From Prorocentrum cordatum (Eukaryota > Sar > Dinophyceae > Prorocentrales > Prorocentraceae), in NCBI GenBank assembly GCA_963575745.1, contig CAUYUJ010015948.1, forward strand, positions 1,147,181 through 1,211,180: a stretch of 64,000 nt of DNA. The letters run 5' to 3'. Each line of letters starts with the position of its first letter. Within the stretch, counting starts at the first letter, position 1. Below the pieces are notes generated by a model. That model saw only the letters and a list, made by a program, of their open reading frames with translations, did not search any database and was not told where the DNA came from. The translations under genes were made by a program, and so were the position numbers. Positions 44,640 through 55,682 of this stretch are shown here, one piece after another.

Positions 44640-45200
44640 GCAGGGCTCAGCCTCGGCCTGCCGCGCGGCCACGAGGTAGGCCTTCTCCATCGCGGCTGGG
44701 GGGGGGGGGCGCCGAGGCCGCCGGCGACTGCAGGTCGGGCGGAGGGGGGCGGCCTCGCGCCGCGGGCCCACGGGCAGGTCCCATCGGGAAAGCCTTCGGC
44801 TGCTTCAGGGCCCGCACGGGCACGGTCTCCGCGCGCGCGTTCAGCGCGAGCCCGACTGCGCAGTGGGGCCTAAACGGTACAAGGGCGACAGCGCTGCAGC
44901 ATCTCACGGACTCCGCTCGGCTGCGGCGCACGACAAAGTAGTCGAGATTGGTGGGTGCTGCCCAGAGCGAGGCCGCCGCGGCGGACTGCGTCCGTCGCCG
45001 CGACGATGCGGCGCCCGTCGCTGCAGGTCACGCGGCCGCCGCATGCCGCGCTGGCGTTGGCAAGGCCGCGCGCGGCGTGGACTGCGACCCCGACGCCGCC
45101 CGCGGCCGCGCGGGCGCCTCCCGCGCCGCCGCTGCCAGCTGCGCTGGGCGCCAGGACAGCCTTCACCCCCGCGCGACTGCACCGCGCCTCCTGCGCGTCG
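44640..45200 (-). pseudogene. LINE3 endonuclease (EEP), C-terminal half
   Basis: One frame gives AAAGGVGVAVHAARGLANAS then RIVAATDAVRRGGLALGS (about 45130-44950), the GG-V-x-V/RGL core of EEP endonucleases of this group. Another frame continues RRSRAESVR and FRPHCAVGLALNARAETVPV (about 44930-44830), the final His-containing strand, then VRALKQPKAFPMGP. The N-terminal catalytic Glu region lies in the frame-scrambled part at 45200-45500 and was not resolved. Confidence 0.55.
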
Positions 45201-45513
45201 ATGTCGCGCGCGTGGAGGTGCGTCTCCTGGGCGAGCCACGCGTCTGCGCCAGCCGCCTCCTTCTGCCAGAGCTTGGCGAGCGGGCCCCATCCAGACCCGT
45301 TGACCGCGACGACATCAGAAATGTGCGGGCGGGCGCGCCGCTGCCAGGCTGGCCGCCCAGGGGCTGCGCCCCCGGGGCGGCTGGGGCGACGGCCGCCCCC
45401 CCCGTGCGGGCATGCCCCCGCGGGGCCGCCCGCGGGCGCCGCGCGCGCGCGCCGCTGGGCCGCCCGCTGGGGTCAGCGCGTCGAGGCAGAGGGGCACGGG
45501 CGCCCCGCCGCTA

Positions 45514-46453
45514 TCACTTCTTCTTGATGACTCCACCGCTGCCCCCGCGGCGATCGCCTCCCGCCATGGCGCGGGCTGCAGCGACGATGATGCGGTTCCC
45601 CTCGCGGCTGAGGCTCGAGGCAGAGCGGCCGCCATCACCGCCAGGGCCCACCAAATCCGCATCCAGTGCCGACTCCGATGCGTCGTCCATCGTCGCGTCC
45701 GCGCTCTCGCCCTCGTCCTGGCTGGAGACGACCTCGAACGGCTCTGCGCAGGTGCCGCCTCCCGCGCTGCTCGGCCAGGCTGCCGCGGCGGCAGGGGCGG
45801 CCCCCTGCGCGCCCCACCCCTCGACGAGCTGCGCCGCGGCCGCGACATCAGGGGGAAACTGGACCTCCGCCGCGGCCTGGAGGTTGCCGTAGTAAATCAG
45901 GACGAGCCGCTCGCGCTTGGCCACAGGCGCAGCCTTGGTCGCAAGCTCCGCCAGGCGGGTCGCGGCGACCTTGGCCCGCTCCGCGCCGAAGGCGGCGCGC
46001 TCGGCCAGCGCCTCCTCGAGCTCCCTTTCGGCGATGGCGAGGGCCCCCTTTTTTCCGCTCGTGAAATTGCTCCTGCTTCGCCGAGCAACGCTTGTCCAGC
46101 TCCGCCACCTCGCTGCGGTAGGACGCCAAAAGCGGCACCAGGTTCGACACCCTGGCCTCGCCAGGCCTGCCCAGGGCCTCCAGCCTCGCGACGAGGGCCC
46201 GCAGCTTCGCCACCCCGTCGCTCCCGCGAGCCTCCCCCGCCCCCGCGTCGTCCCAGCCCGCCTGGCTGCCGTCGCCCTCGCTGCTCTGGGCCGCCATCCT
46301 CCCAGGCGAGGAGCCGTGGCGGCTCGTGGGGGTCCTGGCGCCCTCCGCCAGGCGCACGCGCACGCGGCTCCTTGCCACCCAGGCCGCCAGAGGCGGGCGG
46401 GCCCGCTGGCGATCGCGGCGGGCACTATGGTTGCTTGCCGAAGCGCGCACCAC
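45514..46453 (-). pseudogene. LINE3 ORF1-like coiled-coil region
   Basis: A start near 46297 (MAAQSSEGDGSQAGWDD) leads into LRALVARLEALGRPGEARV and SEVAELDKRCSAKQEQF. After a frame change at a C5/T6 homopolymer (46044-46054) a long helix follows: ERELEEALAERAAFGAERAK and VAATRLAELATKAAPVAKRE. The C-terminal part is acidic and Ser/Asp-rich, ending GGVIKKK at 45514. It parallels the coiled-coil part of LINE1 in place and character, but I see no zinc finger. Likely a nucleic-acid-binding accessory part; inferred only. Confidence 0.5.
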
Positions 46454-46508
46454 GTTGCGCTAGCCTCAGCACGAGAAATCGCGTCAGCCTGCTCACGCCC
46501 CCAAAACC

Positions 46509-46520
46509 CTCGAGCCAAAA
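46509..46520 (-). other. Partial relict spliced leader at the LINE3 5' end
   Basis: The minus strand reads TTTTGGCTCGAG, the last 12 bases of the dinoflagellate leader with one change (G for A). It lies directly between the microsatellite and LINE3, as if reverse transcription stopped inside the leader. Confidence 0.5.
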
Positions 46521-46522
46521 CT

Positions 46523-46589
46523 ATGATGCTGATGGTGATGGTGATGAGGATGAGGATGAGGATGAGGATGAGGATGATGATGATGATGC

Positions 46590-46631
<42 letters not shown>

Positions 46632-46689
46632 CGATGATGACGATGATGATGACGATGACGATGACGATGACGATGATGATGACGATGAC

Positions 46690-46761
<72 letters not shown>

Positions 46762-46782
46762 GGTGGTGGAGGACGAACATGA
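46523..46782 (+). repeat. GAT/GAC microsatellite
   Basis: Nearly uninterrupted GATGAT with GACGAT and GGTGGT segments. Poly-Asp, poly-Met and poly-His frames are artefacts. Confidence 0.95.
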
Positions 46783-47084
46783 GGAGGAATGAGGTGCCGG
46801 GGGTGGGAACTGAGGAGAGAGGGCCCACCCCTAGTGCGGCTCAGCCTTGGGGAGGAACTGGATGCCGAAGTTGTAGTCGCCAGCGCACTCGACGGAATTC
46901 CATTCGAAGACTTTCTTCGCGCAGCACAGTTCCACGACGGAGATCCTCGGGGGTCTGGCCCGGTCCGCAGAATCACCGCGAGGGAACTGGGGCGGAGGAG
47001 GAAAAGGCGTTTTTCCTTCAGCGGTGTTTGCACGTGGCCCCCCTCCAATGGGCGCCCCGTCGACGCCGACCGCCGGGGGGGAAC

Positions 47085-47490
47085 GCTGAGGTTTGCCTGG
47101 TGCCCGCCCGTGAGCGCCTCGTGGGTGCCTCGCGCTGGGGAGGCACGCCGAGGTTTCGCCCGGTGCCCGCCCGTGGGCGCCTCGTAGGCGCCTCGCACTG
47201 GGGGGTATGCCGGGGTTTCGCCCAGTGCCCGCCCGTGGACGCCCCACGCTGGGGGGTATGCCGGGGCTTCGCCTGGTGCCCGCCCGTTGGCGCCTCGTGG
47301 ACGCCCCGCACTTGGGGGGGGGGTATGCCTGGGTTTCGCCGGGTGTCCGCCCGTGGGCGCCACCTGGGCGCCCCGCGCTGGTGGGGTACGCCGAGGTTTC
47401 GCCTTTATGACCGTGGGCGCCTCCGGGGCGCTCGTGGGTGCCCCGCGCTGGGGGGTATGCCAAGATTTTGCCTGGTGCCCGCCCGTGGGC
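47085..47490 (+). repeat. Minisatellite, about 57-84-bp unit
   Basis: TGCCCGCCCGTGGGCGCC, CGC(G)CTGGGGGGTATGCC and GGGGTTTCGCC words recur in order about eight times with length variation. Each unit contains the near-palindrome GCCCGCCCGTGGGCGCC. Confidence 0.85.
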
Positions 47491-47499
47491 ACCACGTCG

Positions 47500-47895
47500 C
47501 TTGCACCGCATGGCTCACACCAGATATCTCACACTACCGATCTTATACCGAATAGTGTTCACCACGAAAAGGCTTACACAACCTAGTTCCGACTACACAA
47601 CTTGCACAGCACAACATACATAGCATATGTTTCACCGCGTAGCTCACACCACTTAGCAAAGGCAGCACCGCTTACATCACATTGCTTACATACCAACTCT
47701 TACACCATGCAGCTTGAACCGACTAGCATACACCATTTAGCTTGCATCAGATAGCTCCCACCAAAGCTCGCACACCATAGTTCACATCACATCGCTCAAA
47801 CGACATAGTTTGCACCACATAGCCCGCCCGCATAGAATACTCATTATCGTTTACACCACACACTTTGAACGACACAACTCACACCGCATAGCTAC
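47500..47895 (+). repeat. Degenerate CACCACATAGCT-type repeat
   Basis: CACACCACATAGCTCAC-like words of about 16-18 bases recur with heavy variation (CGCATGGCTCACACC, GCGTAGCTCACACC, CATTTAGCTTGCATC). Confidence 0.65.
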
Positions 47896-49160
47896 CCCGC
47901 ACAGGAGTTAATCCCCACATTGTAACAGTTGCACCTTTGAGGACCACTCGGGTTACCATCATTTGCGTTGTAAGTTCATTTGTTTTCCTCGGACGGGCAA
48001 GCAGGATGGGATGCGAATCGTGAAAGCGAAAAAGGTGGGACGGGGAAGATGGGAATACAGACTTCAATGATCATGCTGGCGTGGCTGAACCACACGTCGC
48101 TGACCGCCACACAAAGATCCATCCTGATGGCGTGCGCGGGATGTCCAATCACACTGTGCACTCGCCCTCGCTTCTTCGCCCCGTGCCGAATGGTAACGTA
48201 CCGAAGCATGTCGTCAACCCACATGCAACGACAGAGAATGCGCTCAACCCTCGCGCTCACCTGGAACACGGCGACGTCAAACAAATCACCAATGCCGCGG
48301 TGCTAGAGCACCCTCCAGCGAACAAATCTGCCCGCCCCCGCCCTCTAATTAGTGACAACTTCGTGCCGTGACAATTGGTGTTTGACACCTCGTGGATCGT
48401 CTAACACTGAACGGTCACTGCACTCCAGTAGCGCAGACCTTTCGATGTCGGCCGGCTCTCGACCACAAGCGGCACACAAACTTGAACGCCCGCGCTGGCT
48501 TCGCCGCCGAGTCGACATGACGCGAATCAGCTGTAGATCCACTGCAACATTGCGTTTGGAAATGATGCGATGAACTGTTTGGCGCGTCGCTTTTCGAAGA
48601 TGCAGATACTGTGTGGTCCCACCCCGTTGCTGTGCCGCGACTGGCGTTTGTCGGGTTTCTTCGTGTGTCTGCTGATCCTAACAGGATGTCCATCCCCGCA
48701 GTACCCATGCCTTGCTCCACGCCCGTAGCTGGTCTTTTGGTGCAGGAAGCGTAAAGGCAACCAACGCTGAGGTTTACGGTGGGAGGTTCCATTGCCTTCC
48801 TGTCCCCGATCGAGCTCGGGACAATCAGGCCCGACGATGGGTGCACGCATGCGCAATTCTCCTGTCAGCATTGGGCCAACGTTTCGTCCATTGCGGGGCC
48901 CCTCTGACTCACGACGTGCGCGCCCCCCTGCCTTGCCGCCCCCCGCCTCCGCAGCGAGGAAATTAGCGAATCCTAGCGGCCATCCCGTGGAATCCCGACT
49001 GCTTCTCCGCAGCAGAGTGGACACTTCACATGGTCCTGCCGACGGCCATCGTCCGCGCATGACACGCCACCGTGCCGCAGGCACCGAATGGCATGACCTC
49101 AGCTACTCACGACTCCTCAGTTTTGAATGTCGTATCTTGAATGCTGACAAAGCCCTCAGA
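47895..49160. other. Stretch with no recognised feature
   Basis: Balanced composition with open frames up to about 185 codons. None shows a motif I recognise. It may contain decayed LINE4 3' flank. Confidence 0.45.
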
Positions 49161-49164
49161 GGCC

Positions 49165-50463
49165 TCAGACGACCAATCCACAGGGCGTCTCGCGCTTTCT
49201 GACGTGCGGGCGCGGGAACTCGCGCGCCGCCGCGGGCTTTCGGATTCCCCGCGAGGTGTAGTATGGAACTTCTGGGAGCTGCGCAATACGTTGCGCAACT
49301 AGGCATGCAAAGGCCGCCGCGCTTCCCAAGGCGCAAGGTAATTCGCCCACGAGCACCACCGCCTGGCACCGCGCTGCCAAACGCCTCTGCCATCCTGGGC
49401 ACGCGCCCCCCAACAGGTCTGCTGCCGACGCTGCACTGCCGGCGCGGCGGAAGCAAAAGACGTGGCTGGTCCCACGCGCGAAGACGTGGGGCCACCACGA
49501 TCGCCTAGCGAAAAGCGCGGTCAGCATGTCCTCCTTGCTGACGGGCGCAATGGCGCCGATCCAGCGCGGGCAGGTCGGCGCAAGCTTCGCCCGGCCGGCG
49601 GGGGCGTCGGTCGCTGGAGCAGACGAGGCTCGCGCCCAGGCGCCGCGGCGGACCCTGCGACAGTCGCGCCCGTGGCAGCAATAACGCCGCGCAGCCTCCA
49701 GCAGCTCCAGCTCCCAGCGGCAAGCGCGCAACACGTCTGGCATCGGTGCCCTGCTCGTAGCGGCGGCGCCAGCGTTTCCTACGGCCGCAGCGTTGTCGAG
49801 GCGGTCCCGCTCGCTCAGCCCCAGGAGGCGCGCCTCTGGTTGCGTCTTGCGTCTTGTGAGCTGGTACCCAGCAGACCCACAGCCGCCCGCTGCGCACGGC
49901 ATCCACCAGCAATGCCACAAATCGGCGTGCTCCCAGTCCCGCGGGTCGGCGCCGGTCTCGATCTTGACGCACTCCCGCACCACGTGCTCGCTGTCCGAGG
50001 CAAGGTCGACCAGTCCGCCTATTACGCGAGCCGCCGCCGCCGCCGCGGCCGTCACCTCGACCCTGTGCGTTGTCTGCTGCCCGGCGACTGGGCCGGCGAG
50101 GTTGGGGTCTGCGAGCCCCTCGACCTGGAAACAACATGCAAGCCGCGCCAGCAGCGGGTCAGCGGGGTGGAGGCCTGCCCAGTTGCTCCACCCCGTGAGG
50201 CGGGGTGCTCCTGGGAGCAGCGCAGCTTGGGACGGTGGCTGTGGGTCCTCGCTCCCAGCGGCCTCTGCGAGGGCAGCGAGGAGCGGCGGCAACACCAAGA
50301 CCCCCGTCTGGCAGCAGCCCCCACAAGACCCAGGCGCCTCTGGGCAGCGTCTCGCGCACTTTCGGGCTGTGTCCCGTGAACTTCTGGAGACCTGGGAAGC
50401 AAGATTGAGAACCCAAATCTGCCACGTGCACGAAGGATGATCCCTCGGCCACGTCCTCGGCAC
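49165..50463 (-). pseudogene. LINE4: 5'-truncated retrotransposon tail with RNase H
   Basis: A 432-codon open frame carries RNase H-like motifs: QQTTHRVEVTAAAAAAARVI with Glu136, LASDSEHVVRECV with Asp157, EHADLWHCWWMPCA and ERDRLDNAAAVGNAGAAA, the N-x-A-x-D/A-x-A C-terminal block. The first catalytic Asp is not visible. A C-terminal region has HVFCFRRAGS then GGACPGWQRR, like the Cys finger that ends these elements. No RT precedes it, the usual result of incomplete reverse transcription. Orientation, RNase H and tail agree with LINE2 and LINE3. Open, but not a complete gene. Confidence 0.55.
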
Positions 50464-50579
50464 TTGATTAGGGTCTCTCTGGCTGTCTTGGAGGTCATGG
50501 GGGCCAGCTCAACAATACAACGATGTGTTGTGGGGATATTACATGCTCGCCCGCTCGGTCATGAGAGTGTACAAGATGG

Positions 50580-50850
50580 TCCAAGAGTCCCCCCGGACCG
50601 CCCCAAGACGGCCCAAACGCATCGCAAGAGGCCTCCAAGACAGCCACAAGAAGGGCCCGAAAAGGGAAACTCGAATGGACCGTGGGCCCTCCCCCAAAGT
50701 TGGCCCCAATGATCCCAACAGGCCCCGTACTGACGGCCAAGTTGTCGCCCAGAGACCCCTAAGAGGCCTCAAGAGGCCCTCAGAGAGAGTCGAAGGGCCC
50801 CTGGCCCACGTCCCAGGAATGGGCCGAAGGCCCCTAGGTGTGTACACGCA
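50580..50850. repeat. CCAAGAGGCC-type degenerate array
   Basis: CCCCAAGACGGCCCAA, GCAAGAGGCCTCCAAGA and AAGAGGCCTCAAGAGGCC words. Sparser than at 36725-37275. Confidence 0.65.
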
Positions 50851-52950
50851 GGCCCCATGTTCCGAAAGCCAAGCCCACACCACCCTCATCCAGCCGAGCT
50901 TTTTAATGTTATATAACCACCTTTCTGTCGATCCAGCGCAGACGGATCTCCGCAGAGCCAATCAGACGTAAATGTACCGATTGATCACAAGTGAACCGTC
51001 AGCGACGTTATTGCATCGTTGAGACACTCCATGTGGTGTTACGCATCTTCTGCCGACCAATCTGGTTGTTGTGCGCCGCTCTGTGGTGCTGAACATTGCT
51101 TTCATGGTATGCACGGATCAACATGGAATTCCTACTCGCATCAACAAACATGCGCGCACATCATATCGCAGAATGATCATGTATTGCCAACGGTCCAGAT
51201 CAAAATTTGGACGTTGACGCCGACGCTCCCATTGAGCCGGTCATGGGCATCGAGCACGCACGGGATCGCCTGCGGGGAGCATGAAGAAAGAGAGCGCACT
51301 GGTGCGAACGACACGCGAAACGGCATGACATGCCACGGGCGGATTCGTGGTGGTGAGCCTCGGATGCCACGCGACTCTCTCAGGTTGCCCCCCCAACTCC
51401 ATCAACTACAACACCCCGCCGCGAATGCTGCCGAGCAATCCCAACACAGGCCTGGTCCACTACCCCTGGTGCTGCTGGAAATTTGCCGAACGTTATCACG
51501 GCGATGCTCCAGTGTGATACGGAATCGTAACAGCGTCAGAGAATGACCAACTGTTCCACAGACGCAGAACACATTGAATCCGACGGTCCGAGAGGCGTGG
51601 GAGAGAGAAGTCTTATACACCGCCATACACTTCCACACCAAGTGACATCCAGTGACACTCACCCTAGCTCTGACTGACATCTCGAACGCAACACACCCTC
51701 ACCTCCTGGACTCCAGTCACGCGCTCCTACCTCAGTGACCTCTCCGTTTGGGCCCCCCCCCGCCCCCTCCACTGTCTCATCTCGCCCCAATGACTCCTTT
51801 ATTTTCACACCTGTCCAGATGACCTGGTCTGACACCTCCGTTCCCCATACCTGTCAATCGCCCCAATGCAGTGTCCTGCCGCCCCTCAGAACATGATCTG
51901 ACACTCCTAGTGGACCCCACCTCCTCCATTTTGCCTCCCGCTCGAACTGCTCAGCCTGGAACTCCCCCTTCCCAGACCAGCCACATGGCCTTCACCTAGA
52001 ATCCGCCCTAGTCGGATCCAAAGAATATTATGATTACCCCCCGACTGCTCTTCTGCCCAAACCAGGCCCTGACCCCGCCCCCCTCTCGCCTCCAACGAGC
52101 TCTCACCCTGCATCCATTTGACTCCCTGGTCTGACCGCCCCCGCCCAGAATTCTTCTTCTTGGAATCCCCGCCCCCTTCGACCTGGACCCCAAGCACTTC
52201 GCGCATCGGTTTTTGGCAAGGACGGCGGGGAAGGGAAGCATGCTTGTCGGCCTTGCGCTTTCACCCGATCCCTCTCATAAGCCGATGCGAGCCCAGTGAA
52301 GACGCGCACACCATACACCATGCTGACCACCCCGCCTTCACACTGCAATGTGTTAAACGCATGGCGGGGGGGACGACATACTACCTGATGCGTGCCGCCA
52401 TGCGCACTGGTGCACCTGGAGCGCCCCGTGCGCGTCGCGCACTAAGGCATTTGATGCACTTGGCGCGGCTGGAGCAGGTTGCGCATGTATCGGTTCCCAC
52501 TGGCTATTTTCCCAGTGACGACCTCTTCCTGGCTGAGTCTCGCGTGCTACTGATGTGGTGGGAAGCTGGCCTGTGCCGTTCCCATTAATTACGTGGTCCA
52601 TGTCGAACCCTCGCCGCGCTTCTGGCTTCCACCTGGTCTGAAGCACCCACCCCCAGGACTCCTTAGGATTCCTCACCCTCGTGACCTTCACCCCAAACCT
52701 ACCTGACCCCCCACACCTGGTTTTTGGCACCCGCCTAACCCGAACCTTGCCTCCACCTGCCCCGCGCCTGGTGTGACACCCGCACACAACACTCTTCTTT
52801 GTGAATACTCTTCTGGCACCTCCACCACGAAAGACCCGTTTCTTCGGACACCCCCTTGTTCTTCAGCCCTGGCCGTACCTCCCCGCCCTGCTGCCCGCTT
52901 GGCCTCACGTTGCCTTCATCTTGCCCTCGCATGGTCTGACACCCCCACAC
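50850..52950. other. No gene recognised; C-rich stretch with GACACC words
   Basis: From about 51640 the plus strand is C-rich with recurrent TCTGACACC and CCTGAC words. Short frames only, no domains. Earlier bases (50850-51640) look unremarkable. Confidence 0.45.
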
Positions 52951-52952
52951 CA

Positions 52953-53060
52953 AATTCGCCGGCCCAACGGGCCAAAGCCGTGCTAAGATGTCCGATAACT
53001 ACTTAATAATATTTCTAGTTCGCGCGCGCGGGGCGGCCCCTGGGGGCCCCCGGACGAAAA
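52953..53060 (+). repeat. Dispersed repeat family B, copy 2
   Basis: Second copy of 36554-36664, differing by scattered substitutions and a shorter CG run. Confidence 0.8.
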
Positions 53061-53189
53061 GTACACCGGCTGGCCCCCGGCCGGGTCCCGGGCGATCCCC
53101 AGGGGGGGGTATTTTTTTGCCACCACTCACGAAAATCGTGGCCTCCGATGGGGGTGGCTTCGATCGACTACCCCCCCTCCCGCCCCAAG

Positions 53190-53341
53190 GGGCCCCCAAG
53201 CGTCCCCTAAGAGGCCCCAAGGGAGCCCAAGACGCCGCCAACGAGCCCCAAGACGCCCCCCAAAAAACCCCAAGAGGCCCCCAAAACGGCCCCAAAAGGC
53301 CCCAAATAGCGCTCCAGGGCCGGCGGAATGAGCGAAGCGAT
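53190..53341. repeat. CCAAGAGGCC array ending in the 25-bp dispersed repeat
   Basis: CCCCTAAGAGGCCCCAAG-type words to about 53310, then at 53317-53341 the exact 25-base word shared with 39208-39232. Confidence 0.75.
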
Positions 53342-53870
53342 GAAATAATTGTCATTCCTCTTCTGAAACACCCCACCCTCTTATGCTGCAGCCGAACCCG
53401 ACCCTGCCCCCCCCCGGGCCCCCTCTTAACTCGTCTGACACCTCCGCCTCCGGGCCTCTTCTTCCCTGAGACACCCCCGCAAATTCTGCTTCAATCCAAT
53501 GTGTGCCGATGCGCCGTCGAAGCGTGTTTTTTTTTCTGGTCCTTTCCACAGCCCACCCTGACCCGAAGGCCTGCTTCCCTTCGAAAGAGCGGTTCTGCAC
53601 CTCGGACATCTTCAAATTCTGCGACCCGAAAGGCCAAATTGTGCAACGATTGCGAGGCTACAGAGTGGATAGTTCCCCAAACCGGATGATCGCGGGATGC
53701 GCGTCATTCGACTTCCTCATATTATTAGAAAGATGGAGGGTGGATCCTTTACACGGCGGGGCCTCGCCTGAATGGGGCACGGGGGATGCTGGAACCCCTG
53801 AGGTTCCAGAGGGCGCGCGCGAGGCTGCGGCGTTAAGCTCGCGACTGTTTCTGCGCAAGCTCTGCTCTGT
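53341..53870. other. Stretch with no recognised feature
   Basis: Mixed sequence with a T9 run near 53528. No domain found. Confidence 0.45.
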
Positions 53871-53871
53871 G

Positions 53872-53990
53872 TCGTCGTCGTCCTCCTCCTCCTCCTCCTC
53901 CTCCTCCTCCTCCTCCTCCGCCTCCTCCTCCTCCGCCTCCTCCTCCTCCGCCTCCGCTCCCCCAAGCCTCCTCCTCCCTCTCCTCCTCCC
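53872..53990 (+). repeat. CCT/CTC microsatellite beyond the LINE2 3' end
   Basis: CTC repeats with CGC interruptions. On the sense strand of LINE2 it is a GGA tract starting about 185 bases after the stop. Confidence 0.9.
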
Positions 53991-54174
53991 CCTCCCTATC
54001 TGCCTCTTTGTTTCTCTCCTGGTGCCCCCCCTCAAAAAGTCTGACTTGAGATTCGCGTTTTTTTTGGGGGGGGCGCCAGGAAAAGAAGGAGCAGAGAGGG
54101 AGGGGGAGGAGGAAGAGGAGGAATGGCATGGAATGGGCTCCACCGCGGTGCGATGCGACAGGAAGGGAAACGAA

Positions 54175-55682
54175 CTACGAGGCCTTCGCTCGGTTCGAGA
54201 CCTTCGAAACCTGATCCTTGGGATATCTCCCAAGCTCGAAATTGGTGAGGTATCGTCTCCGAGCCGTGCTGAGGGGCTTGGGACACGACTCAGCGAGACT
54301 ACTGCTGAGCTTCTCACCTCCGAAGAAACCACAAGTGCTGCAAATCCATATTCGGTGGGCAGGGGCAAACACGAGCTGATGGGACGGGTGAACCCAGCCT
54401 CCTCCTATATGAACCTGCTTCCCCCTCGGCAACTGAAACTTGTCAGACCCTGCGGCAATCAACCCGAAACACGAAGAACGCAACCATGCAGTGAGGGCCT
54501 CCTGGGACGACTGACCACGACACCGCAAACACCTAGTGCCTTTGCTGTCGAGGCAATGCTGGGAGGCAAACGGCGCAATGGAGGAGGGAGCGGGAGGGGG
54601 AGGCGGCCTTGTCGTACAGGTACGGCTGGGGCTCGGGCGAGCTGTCATTGCCTCGAGCGTCGCCCGTAGCAACCTCCGACGAACTAGGCTGGCGTCCATC
54701 TCCGTTCTCATGACCCGTGAACGAATCTCTGGCGATCGCCGACATCTTTTCGCAGCAATGCTAGCGAACTCATCTGCAGTGTGATTTCCAAGAACCAAAA
54801 ATTCAGGGAAGCCCGAGCCTGGAATCTGATCAGCCTCGATGTGGGATGGTACTTGAATGACACAAACCTGCGACTGGTCGCGAAACTGCATCTCCTGGCC
54901 CACGAGCTTCCAGATATTCGCATTGGCTCCCTGAAGAACCTTCCAGAATCCCTGATACCACCCGTCAGCTACTCCACTGTTGTCTGTAACATGCACCAAG
55001 GGCCCCCGAGAGTGCCTGAGCGCCAGCAGTAAACCCCAGATCTCGCCCCTCGGTACAGACTGGATACTACCAGGCAGAAGCCCAAAGATCGCAGACCCGA
55101 CGTGGGACCCCTCGACATCGCTAATAACCACTGCTGGCACTCCGACACGCCGTAGCCGTCGGCCACGAGAATCTGCGCCTCCGCTGGCGTCCCCGAACAC
55201 CACTAGAGGCTCGCCTGCGTGGCCGTCTCCGAGCGCGTGCTCGTCGAACGGCGCACCTAACGCTGAGAAAAAAAAAAACTCCCAGGCCTCATCGGCGCTG
55301 GGAGCTGGCACCTGGGTCCAAGAACTCGGAATGAGACCTCGAAACCAAACGCACGGTTCAGAATCTTGGCCCGACTGGGCCCTGGGAATCAAGTGGTCCG
55401 AATCAGTGCAGATTTTGTGTCCAGAGTTGCAAGGGCACGCCCACCCCCTGCGTAGTGGTGTTTCTCTTCCCTGGCCACACCTGGGGCACGTATCGTCACT
55501 GATGGCGCCAGTCTCGTCCTTCACCCTGGATAGAGGCCACGCCCCCCCGATGGCCACGCACAGGAGGGTCCCCGAGAGCTTGGTCCCATGCGGAACTCCA
55601 CTAAGAACTTTAAGTAACTGCCTAAGGGATTCATTGTCGACCCCGTCCTGTAAGCCTTCACCGCAAAAATGTTTGGATGCTT
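54175..55682 (-). pseudogene. LINE2 Cys finger, RNase H and C-terminal finger
   Basis: An open frame contains DTCPRCGQGR then GWACPCNSGH (Cys/His finger, about 55485-55410), LVVFGDASGGADSRGRRLRR (first Asp), SVPRGEIWGLLLALRHSRG (Glu), LVHVTDNSGVADGWY (Asp), VPSHIEADQ and LGNHTADEFASIAAKR (last Asp): all key RNase H residues are present and in order. The end has a second finger, HRIWICSTCGFFGG with a Cys after LAES. The frame passes an A11 run at 55268-55278 as FFFF without breaking. Catalytically plausible, though separated from its RT by a frame break. Confidence 0.75.

Larger units (their letters stand above)
40780..46520 (-). mobile_element. LINE3: near-full-length, frameshifted non-LTR retrotransposon
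   Basis: On the minus strand, from high to low coordinates: partial spliced leader, ORF1-like coiled coil, EEP endonuclease, linker, RT, RNase H and a Cys-containing C-terminus. This is the complete set expected for a dinoflagellate LINE. GC content is extreme (often above 75 percent). Correct reading requires switching frames repeatedly, so no single frame covers the polyprotein. The longest frame (41885-44272) mixes true and shadow translation. The 5' end abuts a GAT microsatellite; another lies beyond the 3' end. Confidence 0.75.

Noticed and set aside
51914-51930. CCATTTTGCCTC resembling the leader core
   Set aside because: One internal mismatch and no match on the 5' side; no associated gene.
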